This document shows, piece by piece, positions 52,594 through 63,808 of a stretch of DNA of 64,000 bases. Origin of the DNA: Aphelocoma coerulescens (lineage: Eukaryota > Chordata > Aves > Passeriformes > Corvidae); assembly GCF_041296385.1 (NCBI RefSeq), contig NW_027184085.1:54589109-54653108 (forward strand), written 5' to 3'. The position numbers and the translations under genes were made by a program. How positions within the stretch are numbered: the first letter of the stretch is position 1; each line of letters opens with the position of its first letter. A model generated the notes under the pieces. It was given only the letters and a program-made list of their open reading frames with translations, made no database searches and had not been told where the DNA came from.

Positions 52594-55111
52594 CTGGAAG
52601 AAAGAGTAAGATGGTATGACACAGACCACAGACAAAACACGTGTCCTTGCAATTCTAGCCATGGATACTATGAGTTCCTCAGCTCATCATTTATTTCACT
52701 CATGGCTTGACAATTGTCAGTTACTGTTTGGAATTACTATTTGTTAACATAAGAGAGTAGATAGAATGACCACAGCTGTACCATTTGAGCCATATAAACA
52801 ACTCCTGCCAAACTAAACCTGAAGCCCATTGCGAATTTTGCTCAAGGGCTGAGTCCCACTGAAGTCAGTGAAACCACTGGGGTGCAGTGTTGCACAATGC
52901 AAGGAATTTCTAAACCAGCTTTGTGCTTTCACCACTACTCAGTCACCAGTGACTGCTCTAAACAACTGTGATAAATGGAAGCACTAACAAGAGCTCTGCA
53001 GACTTCAGTACAAGAATAGTTCTTTGGTGGGAGGACAGCAGTTCATTACCTATGCTAAAGGAGCTTCCTATTGATGTTAACTGAAATAATGATCTCTTGA
53101 TAAGAGCTTGGAGTACCTAAAACTGATTTAGCTTATCTAATTGAGTGCAGCATAAGGTTTCAAATTAAAATTTATTACTGTTTTTTCTTGTCTTTCATAT
53201 CTTAAGACTTGCCTGCCTTCTTAACCCAAAAACAAGACATAAAAAGCATACCCAACTCTATATAAGTATATATATACACCCAACTACATAAGTAACATGG
53301 AAATCAGGTGAGGGTTGCCATCAGAATTGTGTTGCAAGACAATTCACAACTACCTCTGAAACTGTCACTGGAGACTGCTGCTGAAAACCCTGCTCTTACC
53401 AATCACAGAGACAAAAGTACAAATGATGAGGATTCCAAGCAAACTCATCAACTGAATTTTACCAACAGCTTCAATGTCAACAGCTGATTTAGTAAATCAG
53501 TTTTTGAGAAGCAGCCATGCTCATGAAAAGATCTTCAGCCAAATATATGCCTAAATGCATAACAAAACCAAAACGATTCAAAAAAATTTTTGCTTATGGC
53601 AAGCATTAAGATAAGCTTCACTGCTGGAGAAGAGTATTACTCAGTTTATTTAAAACACTATATTTTTGGTTATTTTGAAGGTATTTGATTTTCATTTAAT
53701 CTATACCCTCTAACTTTTCAATATGATTTCTGTAGATAAGCTTAAGGCTTCACCATAAGCTGACATTTTTCAGAAGAGGTCTTCTGTTCTTGGATACAGG
53801 ATTTTCGCATGCCAAGGCCAGAAATCAATTAATCAAATCATTCACTCTTACACTGTCCATACCATTGTTGTGCTTCAGGTACATCAAGCTCTTTTGGTCA
53901 AGTTTGCACAATTTTTATTGTCTCAATTCTGACAACTCTGTGGTCCAAGGCCTTTGGCACAACATGAAAAAACTGTAAGCTGCTCAAAAATCACACATCA
54001 GCCCACCATGCCAAAGCACAGAGTTTGACTGCTGCTTTGTAGGTTCCACCCATGCCCACCTTCAATATTAGTAAATTCTAATTCTGCTCACTACAATACA
54101 CTGTTGTATTTCCTTAAAGAAAAAAGAGAGTAAACAAGCACACCCTGAAACTCTGTCAGACTTCTAATGAAGTATGGAAACACTGTTGCCAGGAGTGGTA
54201 CATAACAGTATGATAGTCTTATTTTCTTTCCAACAATTTTGCTCAAAAAACAACCACATACAGTTATTACTAATAACTTCTTATCTCAGAGGTCAACATC
54301 AGGCAATTTCAAGTATTCTGCATGTTTTTTCACATTAGGACGGAATTAAAAGTGCCGTGGAATCTCTGAAAAAAAGACATGGGCAGCCCTCTGTAGGCAG
54401 AGTATTTGACTCTGGTACAGCTGTTGTGGGTTACACTGTGTCTATAATATGGCACTGCATTCACTTCACGCTAACCACAAGTTTAAGGATCTCAGTTCCT
54501 CCACATAAATTATGGTATGATTTTCTAGTTACTGATTTATGACAAAAATCTGATCTTTTTGTCTTGTATGGGAGTGATTCAAGTAACAGCCCTTCCACTC
54601 AGATTAGATTATTACACCTTATGGTGTGGAATCATCCTTACAACACATAATCTTTTACAGGATTATCTGCTGTAACATAAACTGGCTTTGTCTTGCACAT
54701 AGGGAGTTTCAAGAAAAACTCACTCCTGCTGTAATTGTTCTTGTCTAAGCACAGAATCCTGAACCTAATGGTCTGCTACTTCCATTCCCCAGTGTGTTCC
54801 AGCTTAGTAATTAAATGTTTTCCCAGTGTCTGCTTCCTGATTCTTCTTCATGGTAGACTTTAACACACTTGAGTAAGCATATCTGCTTATCTCACTCTCA
54901 AATGGAAATTATGTGAGCCAAAATTCATGCTATGTAAACAATTTTAAATACTAATATGTTCCTAAAGAGCAATGTCCCTCTGCCTTGTTATTAAGGATGG
55001 TCAGAAAACACTTCTGTTAAATATTTATATAAGTGTACAGCTTGCTAGCTGTTTGCTTTCTTCCCTTGATGTAATCAGTGATGTCCAAACAGGTCTAAGA
55101 ACATGAAATAC

Positions 55112-55214
55112 CTGGCTCCAGGGTGATTTGTGGAAGACTGGTTTTGCATAAGTAACTTTCTCTTCTCCTTGTCTAGTTCTGCCAGGATTGCAACCCTATT
55201 TTTATTCTGGAAAC
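55112..55214 (-). CDS. INIP: INIP coding exon 2 of 4
   Basis: On the minus strand an acceptor (TTCTCACCAG) precedes 103 bases encoding (G)FQNKNRVAILAELDKEKRK, then LLMQNQSSTNHPGA and the first two bases of a serine codon, followed by a GT donor (GTATTT). This is the conserved N-terminal helix region of SOSS-C, the part most clearly diagnostic of INIP. The downstream intron is 2,518 bases and the upstream intron 6,591 bases. A longer open frame that continues through both splice sites is intron read-through and should not be annotated. Confidence 0.98.
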
Positions 55215-58200
55215 CTGGTGAGAATGACAGAAAAATATTAGAGATATTTACTTGACTTCTGTGGCCCAACTCTAACCCTGTGGAATTAGAAGTCCCTGTA
55301 CAAAATTACTCTAAGATGAATACACTAATCTTCAAAGCTTTGTACTTATTTGAAAAGGCTATTAATAAATAGGCTTAATTTTTCCTTTTCTTATTTTACA
55401 GCATGCAATAGCTTCCATAAGCTATCATGCATATTAACACATTTTAAAATAGAGGCTTTTAACTCTAGTTAGTTAGATCCTATGCCTTCCCAAGCTGGCT
55501 CTGGAGCCACAATCAAGGTACACAATCAAGTGACTGCCTTCCAAAAAACGTAAACTTACCAGGTTCTAGATTTAAAATGTAGTCATTGAATGTTCAACTC
55601 AACAATAACAATGGAGCAATACACTCATGGGGCCTAACTTCTCATGTCAGTGATCTCAAACTATAACACAAACATTATATATGTAACAGGTAAGAATGAG
55701 CTAACCACAAAGCTTGCACATGTGCTTATACAAACATCTTTCATTCAATCGGTGCAGAAAAGTTTAAATATACTGATGTCCTTACCTATACACACTACCC
55801 TTACTCTAAGTATGGTCAAATGCTGGAATACAGAAGCAAAATTAAACTATTAAGCTGTCTGTACACAATTTAAGACTGTGGCCTCCATTTGCTTTCATCA
55901 TTCTCCCAAAGAGACCTTGGATACTAGGGAAGGGGTCAGGAAGCAGAGTGACTTGAAAGAATTAAAAAAATGCCCGAAATAGCTGCAACCTATGTATTTT
56001 TCAAAGTTGCCTTCTAAATGCAAACATGGCAAAACTGCTGTACCTACACCAGACTCATATAATAAAGGATCTCCCTGCAGCCCTCTAACAAACCAGATGC
56101 ACAAGTCCCTGCTGTTGCCAAGGATGTGCTAACAGCACAGCTGATGACAACAGCTCCAGACCTGACTCTTACACACCTCTGAGCCACCAAGGACACTCCT
56201 CATGTCAGAAATACACACTTTTTGAATCTCTGATTTGCTGCTGTTCTATAAATAACAAGCTATGACACCATCATAAAAAACAAGACATGTAAAAGTCAAG
56301 TTCTTTATTTTCTCCATACAAAAATTCAAAGATTCCCACTGGAAATTGCTGCGTGATGTGCCCTTGCCCTGAGAACTGTCTCAGTGACAGCACTAAAACA
56401 TGGTAGCACACAAGCTGTTAGGAAGGCCAGAAACAGTATCTCTTAAGGAGAGTATTATCATGTCAAGGTAAAATGATTTATTTTCAGCAGCTGCACTTAA
56501 AGGTCATCCTCTTTGACAGACCTTGTGTTGATGCTCAATTACATAATCCAGAATTCCTGTCATCTGTGTGGCTCAATGAAGGAAACAATTACCAGAGAGA
56601 AACCTTCAACTCTAAATAACAATTTGTATCTATACTGCCTTGCTATCAAACCCTTACCTTTTCCTTCTACCATGCCTAACATACACACCCATTATCCTCA
56701 GTGTCTCAAGAGTTCTTGAAAGGAACACAGTCTTTTGATTATATTGTGCTGTGGTTTTATGTAAGATCACCCACAATAATTTTGACGTTTGTTAATAAGA
56801 CTTGCAATTACATTTAATTAACTGGTATTTTTTGGTCCACTAATCTGTCTCTCCCATGTGGCATTAGCTCCACTTAAACTCTATTTTGTAAGAGTATTGT
56901 TTCAGGTCTTTGATGTTTCTCTGCTCTTTGGGCATTGTACACTATCTTTTTTTGAAGATCTTACACGTGCAATGAATCTGAAACATTAAAACACAGCTGA
57001 CATACAAAGGCTGACAAATCTTGCCAACAAGCTAGGATTTAATATTTCTGAGCTGCAACTAGCCCATACTTTACACTCTTGTAAATTCTGGAAGCAATGT
57101 GGGAATAGGATGACAGAAGCACCTCTAAGAAGGTCTGACCTAAAACAACCATGTCTGTATGCTCATTCTACACAATTTTAATCCAAAAATCTTTATACTT
57201 GACATATTACTCAGCACCCTTCTGCTACTGCTTGCTTATCCTGAACTGCATAAATCTAAATGCATGCTTGGAATTCAGAAGATACGGTGATTAAGGAAAG
57301 AAAAAGGAGACCACTTTTTAATATAAGTTGTTGTGATCTAAAAAATAAAGATTAAATATGCTTAAATTTATCATGAAGCAGATGGTATGATTCAGAAAAG
57401 CTTGAAACATTTAAAATGCTGTTTTTAAACTGTGATGAGAACCTGTAGAAGATTGTCTTCTATTTTGAGTCTTGTTACAGTATCTTTTGGCAGAAACTCT
57501 AGCGGTATTCAGAAGAAACCCAAGTGTTTTTTCTTTTCTTATATCTCTACTAAGAGCTTTGTGGTGTGTTTTTTGTTCGATTGTCAGTTGTTTCCTAAAG
57601 TAGTACTTTGCACTAGAGTTCAGACAGTGATCATCAGCAACCTGCTGTGCTGAAAAAGACACTTGTTTAAGAAAATTTGTTACTGGTAAGGAGAAAAAAG
57701 CCTATTTAAGAAAGTGGACGAGCACATTCAACATGTACATGTTAGTACTCCTCAGCTGAGCAACATGAAGTTCCTGCAGGTAAACTTCTTCAACGTGGAA
57801 AGCAAAGCCTGTTAATTTAAAGGTTAACAAATGGAGGGGGTAGAACATGAGAAATCCATTTTACAGAGAAATTCTGGCATCCTGAGAAAGTAATTAGCCA
57901 TATCTGGCAATATATAAGCAAGACTTCCATTTACATTCTTCCCTGTCCAGGAACCCGAAGTGCTTTCATAAAGACCAGCTTGAAACTCCTACAGAAGTTT
58001 CTCACTTCAATTATAAATAAGAGTAATTTTTCATCTGTAGATCTGTCTGTTCTGCTTTCTAGTACTAAAAATGTGGACATGCAAAAATCAAAAGCCATCC
58101 TTAGTACAGACCAGATTCTCATCTGTGAAAGCAAGTGCAGATTTTAAAACATGGGAACTTCCCAATAAAGTTTTAAATTTAGACTTCCCTTGACTGGGCT

Positions 58201-61200
58201 GAGTTGCATTAATATTTTGAGTTCCAACTGTTTGAATATTGCAGTTTATTAATATTCTCTGCTTTGCTGACATGAGTCCTGACACAAAATGACCTGTTCC
58301 AGGCAGCTAAATAGATTAATGGCATGTCAGATGTCAAACTAGATCCTCAGATTACTCTCTAATGTAGCAGATTCAGGACATTTAAAATTTAAACCTTTCT
58401 GACACCTCCATTTCTGGTATCAAGCATTGTATCTGTGCAGGACTGGAAAGACTACTTGCACCTACTTTCTGCACATGAAAGGCAGAAAGCCAGAGAAAGC
58501 TGAAGGCTTGCTGAAGGATACTGGCAGCTTTCAGAGCTCACAGCAAGCTTCTTTCTTTAACCTAATCTTAACACCTTATCTACCACCCTATCTCACCATT
58601 ATCTATGTCAGTTAGTTCTTCTAACTAACTCTGCATGGCAAGAAACAGCATTACCTTTATCATCTTTTAAGTTTTTGCTTTTCATTATCTTCTCCTTGAT
58701 CTGTTGGTTGCTTCAAATTCACAGCACATTTAAGTTTTTTTTAAGATGCACTATTTATCATTTGTCCATAGATGTGTAACAGCACAAAAGAGCCCTCCAC
58801 TACTCTGTGTTCAAGATACACATTTACTTGGAAAATGCTTTCAAAGCTGTATGTCAGCTCCAAGCTCTGAACATTGAAAGGCACTGCATATTGTCCTGCC
58901 TGTTCAATTCAGAAAGATTTAAAGCAATTTCTTTACTGAAGTGTATGTTGCTATAAATGGCAGCATTCATGAAGTGAGGCAGCACCCTCTTAAAAAGAAG
59001 AATCTAAAGACCTTATTAAACATGCACCACTTGTGAAAAAAATGGAGTAATTCTATTCTCATGTCCTCTTCTGCTTATGATGACTGGCATCTCAAAACAT
59101 CATCTAATAGTCTGCTGCACACCAATACTCTCAGTAACAATTTACATCTGGATAGGCTTGCATATACTTTGTGTGACAATGAAACAAAAGGCAAACTGGT
59201 TATCCAGTAAATTAAGTTGAATTACTTAAAAATACGTGAGTATTTTGTCTGTGCCTCCAGAAGACAGCCACATATACATAGCTGAATGTAAGTAATTGAC
59301 AGCTTTATGGCTGCAAATTTCTTAAGTACTATGTTTACACACAGATCAGACTCAGATGGGGAAGAGCAAAGTGTGTACATGATGATAAAATTCACTGCAG
59401 AGCAGCACCATCTTTCTTTTCAGACTCAGTGAACAGAGAGCCAAATCTAGCTGCTTAGACTGTTCTATGTGAATGCACTCACATACCTTTAGTCCAAAAG
59501 CATAAACAACTGCCAGGATATAAACAGACTCTTTAGAATTGCTACAGCCTGAAACTTGGAATTCTGTTCACATTTCAAGAGCTTGTTCTTCCAACATACC
59601 AGAACTCTTCTTTTCTGAAATGTTCAGCCCTGTCTGAAGCAGGATCTGTATTTTTTCCACCTTGGACCTAAAGGAAAATTCTGTCCTGAGCAGTTACATT
59701 TCTCATTTCAGAGGGCCTCCTCTAGGAGGACTCACACACAGCATGGTAATTCAGTTACACACAAGGTATGCTCTGGCCTTGCTGCACACAAGCAAAGGCA
59801 TTACACAAGAGCAGCCTGATGAATGCATGCTGCCCAAGTACTGTGAAGTGTTGCAGTAGAAGCAGTGTATTTCTGAGCACCTGGAAGTATTTGCTGTAAT
59901 TCAGAAACTGATTTCCACCCCTTAAAGTGTACCAATCTGGTCTATGAGCTCATCTGGTGGACAATGCACAGCATGCTAGAAGATTTTCCATTGCTTTTAA
60001 ATGCCACAGTCAGTGTCATGCAATCAGTACTGTGTGGTACTAACAAACTGAAATAAGGATTTTCATTCAATTCTGCTAGGTTTTTCTGCACTCATATGCA
60101 GCTCACCACCAAGAGTGCTTTTCTAAGAGGCCTGTGAATAAAAGTTTGGTCCACAAAATTTTAACTGCTATATCAACGGAAAACTCAAATTAACTCCTAA
60201 GAAATACCTGGTACCAATCAAAGGAAAAGGAGTAATTTGGTACAAAAAAATCCCATTACAGTCTACTGGTGTAGAAGGCTAATGTTTAATTCATCCTTAC
60301 AGCTCTGCCTGACTAAGTGCTACCATTCAGAACCATTCTGGTATGCATTTCAGTAAACTTCTATTCCTTGGATTGCTTGAACAGTACTAATACATATGCC
60401 ATGAGGCAAGCTAAAAATGCAGGGTTTTTCTCAATCATTTTCACTACTAGACTGCATCTAGCCAAGATAGAAGCCCTGAACTGTTGTTTGTATTTACCTG
60501 TTCCTTTCTAATTTTCCTAGTGGTTCTCTTTATAGGCTTATTTGGTAATTAAACTTGATAGTGTTTCTTGTCTGCTTAATGCAAACAATTTTCATATGAT
60601 AATTACACAGTTCCTTTAGTGAGTCTGTAAGGGATATCTCAAATATAAAAGATTTGAAGGCTCCATTATATGGTCTGGAATTGGGAGGAAGCAAAGGTAT
60701 TCTGCCACTAAAAACCAACATGACAACATTCTATTCCTTGCAATGATGCTGATTTGGTATTCACAGAATAAAGCAAGATCTATGTACCAAATACTTTCTC
60801 AGAGTTAAAATTTGCACACAGACAGCTCTGCAATCTGCAGTACTCCTCTCTCAACACCTCGCAAAATCTCATTCTAGAAACTACTTCCTTTTCATCAAGT
60901 AGCAAGTCAAATCTGTGTTTTGGACCCACACGAGTCATATAACATCCCCTGAAGTATCATCCAGCAACACCCAGCTTTGCAGGACTTGAGGTAAGGACAC
61001 AAACACAAACATAGATCTGCAAAAAGTCTCCAGCTGCTAAGAAACTGAACCCAGAATTCATTTCTCATAACCAAGTAAGGGAAGAGTCGTACCAGAGAAG
61101 CTTTTTCCTTAGCTCTTTGACAAAAGAAAAGCCTCAGAGATTCCCTACGATTTCCAGAAAACACCTCTAGAGGGCGATTTAAGACCCTCCTTCAAATTTA

Positions 61201-61805
61201 CCGGGTGACACTCCCAGACCCTCAGCCCCCTCTAAAGCACCTGCATTGCCTGGACAGATAGACCATTACTAACACTTCTATTATTTTAAGGATGCAACTG
61301 AGATGCATCTTGGTACAATGGAACATTTCATCGCAGCTAGCATTATGGTTTTAATTGGCTTTTCCTTCTAGGCCTGGCCACTTGCTGCCTGTGACAGATA
61401 TTACTGCTTGGGTGTTGCTGTTCCCATCACAACATGGAATGTATTTGACTTCTGGCCGCTCTCTCTGATGCTGAATGCAAGAGCTGCAAGTCATGTTCAG
61501 TGCCAAGTGTTGTAAGTGTCTGAAAGAAGCTTCAGGAAACCATCACTGTACCACATGCATGGTAGATACTTCCTAACCCTGAGCATGACATTATGCTCAG
61601 TCATTCAGAGCTCCCCAGCCATCAGTGGTCTTCTTCAGCCATTATAAGTGTGTACCTTGTCCCAGAAGAATTGCTGTCATTCTGCTGCTTTCAGTCCCAC
61701 CTCTCTTCCCTTTCTTCATATTTCCATAAAAATAAACTTACAGTTATTGGTAACTTCACTGACATTTTGCAGTCTTTTCCCTTGAATACATAGAACAAAA
61801 CCTAC
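55215..61805 (-). other. INIP: INIP intron between coding exons 1 and 2
   Basis: 6.6 kb of AT-rich intron. No embedded gene, CR1 or LTR is recognised on either strand; open frames are below about 85 codons. Confidence 0.75.
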
Positions 61806-61830
61806 CTTGTCCTGAAGGATTTGCTGCCAT
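61806..61830 (-). CDS. INIP: INIP coding exon 1 of 4 (start codon)
   Basis: On the minus strand ATG at 61,830-61,828 starts MAANPSGQ plus the first base of a glycine codon, followed by a strong donor (CAAG|GTAGGT at 61,805). Only 25 coding bases lie here. The four coding pieces (25, 103, 91 and 96 bases) sum to 315, i.e. 104 codons plus stop, the known SOSS-C length. The start context has A at -3 and G at +4. The fifth residue is proline where, to my recollection, human has serine. The exon probably extends upstream as 5' UTR to 61,893, where a TGTTTTGCAG acceptor is visible. Confidence 0.95.
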
Positions 61831-61893
61831 CCTTCAATTTTCAGCCCTTGTTTTATTCAGCTGGAGTTCAAGCCTTTCAACCCCCACAAATAT
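61831..61893 (-). other. INIP: INIP 5' UTR part of the start exon
   Basis: This is noncoding sequence between a likely acceptor (GCCTGTTTTGCAG, ending at 61,894) and the ATG. A weaker alternative acceptor lies nearer the start codon, so the limit is uncertain. Confidence 0.55.
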
Positions 61894-62120
61894 CTGCAAA
61901 ACAGGCACAATACAAGATAAACATACTCCTTTAAAAGAAGAGCTTGGATTTCAATCTGTTAGAGACTTCATAAATATGGCAAATGTTAGAAAGCACAAGA
62001 CAAACACAGCACGCGTGTTGCTTAAAATTTCTTATACAGTTTATATTGTTCTGACTGAAACTTTTGGCTTGAAATATCAAGGGTTGTGATCAATCCTTGT
62101 TTTCAGATTCTAGTGATTTC

Positions 62121-62156
<36 letters not shown>
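62121..62156. repeat. (TAG)12 microsatellite
   Basis: Twelve perfect TAG triplets are followed by four TGG-type triplets and TAATAAT. It lies in the presumed first intron of INIP, between the CpG island and the start exon, and is likely length-polymorphic. Confidence 0.95.
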
Positions 62157-62167
<11 letters not shown>

Positions 62168-62913
62168 ATAATTTCTTGTAATTTCTGTTCTAGTAAAAAT
62201 AACTTTATAGAGTCATACACTCATTTTCCCACCTGAACTTCTTTCTGACAAGGTATGTCAGACTACACTTAAGAATAACATCAAATCTTTGTAGTCCTTA
62301 AAAGCTGAAGCCTTGGAACACCTCAGTTTAGGCTCTAACTCAAGAAAAACTCATTGTTCGAGGAGAGGCAATTTAAATCCCACATACAAGGCCAGCCAAA
62401 GTTGGCTGCAGCTGTGGCAAAACAAAAAAGGAGGCCTGCTCCTCGGCCATACGTCACCTCGGGCCACCATCAACTTCTGTTTCCATCAAGGTGCCAGGCT
62501 GTAAAGTGCAGTGGCGAAGAGCTCTGGCTCAGCCAGGCGGAGCCGAGGGACGGGAACGCTGAATCCTGCAGGAAACGTGAATCAGAAGTCAGTCAGACTT
62601 CCACAGGAGACCGAGCCACTGTTACGCCCTGGACTTGTGGGTCCCTGAGCAGCCAGGCTGCAATGAATGAATAACTCAATGACAGTATTAGTTAAACACA
62701 GTGACAGCGGTCGCCACGGGTTTCTCCAAGAGCCATGGATGGCCTGACCCACTCCCGCCGCTGCCCGCCTCCCCCCACACGGCTCGGGAATGGGCTCTCC
62801 CGCTCGCCTTTTCCCTCCCGCCCACAATGGATGGATGGACTTCCCGGGTCTCCCCGGCCTGGCGGCACTGCTCCGCTCCGGCCCGGGTCCCTGCAGTCCC
62901 GCCCGCCACCCAC

Positions 62914-63110
62914 CTGCCCGCGGGCTGGGGGCTGCAGCTCCTTCTGCCCCGCTCGCCCTTCCCGCAGCGCGGCCGCGCTGCCTCCGCCTCCTGCTCGTGA
63001 CGCGCGCACAGTGCGACAGCGCCCGCACCTCCCCTCGCTCTGTCCGCGCCCTTCCCTCCCTCTTCCCGTGCCCTCCCTCGCACTTCCCGTGCCCTCCCTT
63101 CCTACTTCCC
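62914..63110 (-). other. INIP: Candidate INIP noncoding exon 1
   Basis: On the minus strand a near-consensus donor (GGGCAG|GTGGGT) has its last exon base at 62,914, inside the CpG core. Spliced to the acceptor at 61,894 it would give an intron of about 1.0 kb. The upstream limit is a guess. A second donor-like site (CGAG|GTGACG, near 62,450) is an alternative. Confidence 0.4.
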
Positions 63111-63113
63111 GCG
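63049..63113. repeat. 21-22 bp tandem array, three copies
   Basis: Units at 63,049-63,070, 63,071-63,091 and 63,092-63,113 share the pattern CCCTCCCT...CTTCCCG. Each carries CTTCCCG, the reverse of an ETS/E2F-like CGGGAAG word, so the array may multiply a promoter site. Confidence 0.75.
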
Positions 63114-63210
63114 GCCCCCTCGCGCTGCCCGCGCCCGGAAGGGTCGGGCTTGTGCGTGTGGAGGCGCAGGCAGGCCGGCCGTGCGGAGTGTTGCGTTCAG
63201 CGGTAAGGCT

Positions 63211-63355
63211 GTGTCTGCCTGTGTCTGCTCCTGCCGTGGGCATCCGCCCGGGCGCGGGAGGAAGCGCGTGGGTTTCACGCTGGGACCACACTGTGGGTAC
63301 CCCAGGCAGCACCGCGGTTAAACAGTAAAAAAACTCACAAGTGGAAGGGAAGGGG
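63211..63355. other. Edge of CpG island to CR1
   Basis: A short transition from the island to the repeat cluster; nothing is recognised. Confidence 0.5.
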
Positions 63356-63586
63356 TCACAGAATCAGGTTGGAAAAGACCTCCGAGGTCATCGAGTGCAA
63401 CCTGTGACCCAACACCACCCTCTCAACCAGACCATAGCACTGAGTGCCACGTCCAGTCATTGCTTAACACATCCAGGGACGGTGACTCCGCCACCTCCCT
63501 GGGCAGCCCGTTCCAACGTCGAATTGCTCTTTCAGGGAAGAACGTCTCCTGGAGCAGCTTGAGGTTGTGTCCTCTTGGCCTGTCCC
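63356..63586 (-). mobile_element. CR1 LINE, 3'-end fragment
   Basis: On the plus strand this reads 'cacagaatcaggttggaaaa', then 'gacctccgaggtcatcgag', then 'gggcagcccgttcca' and 'gaggttgtgtcctcttggcc'. That is the reverse complement of the CR1 3' end, so the element is on the minus strand with its 3' end at 63,356. It stops at the pyrimidine tract, so its 5' side is truncated or replaced there. It looks less decayed than the other three CR1 copies. Confidence 0.93.
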
Positions 63587-63808
63587 TTTTTTCCTTCTCT
63601 TCTCTTCTCTTCTCTTCTCTTCTCTTCTCTTCTCTTCTCTTCTCTTCTCTTCTCTTCTCTTCTCTTCTCTTCTCTTCTCTTCTCTTCTCTTCTCTTCTCT
63701 TCTCTTCTCTTCTCTTCTCTTCTCTTCTCTTCTCTTCTCTTCTCTTCTCTTCTCTTCTCTTCTCTTCCTTTTCTCTCTCTCTTTTCTCTCTCTCTTTTCT
63801 CTCTTTTC
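63587..63808. repeat. (TTCTC)n pentanucleotide microsatellite and pyrimidine tract
   Basis: About 34 near-perfect TCTCT/TTCTC units run from 63,595 to about 63,766, followed by imperfect TTTCTCTCTC sequence to 63,808. No purine occurs on the plus strand from 63,583 to 63,809. The repeat yields artificial open frames in all phases. Confidence 0.97.

Larger units (their letters stand above)
62430..63260 (-). promoter_or_regulatory. INIP: CpG-island promoter of INIP
   Basis: GC content and CpG frequency rise sharply here against an AT-rich background, directly 5' of INIP. The core (about 62,740-63,210) is very CpG-dense. There is no TATA box. ETS-type GGAA words occur: CCGGAAG at 63,135-63,141 and three reverse-strand GGGAAG words in a tandem array at 63,049-63,113. 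This fits a housekeeping DNA-repair gene. Long open frames on both strands across the island are products of its GC content and resemble no protein I know. Confidence 0.8.

Noticed and set aside
55075..55269. 64-codon minus-strand open frame as a stand-alone small gene
   Set aside because: Only its middle 34 residues are INIP; both ends run into introns past clear splice sites.
62582..63328. Several open frames of 130-206 codons on both strands
   Set aside because: They lie in the CpG island, overlap one another in several phases, and consist of low-complexity R, G, A, P and S sequence typical of GC-rich noncoding DNA.
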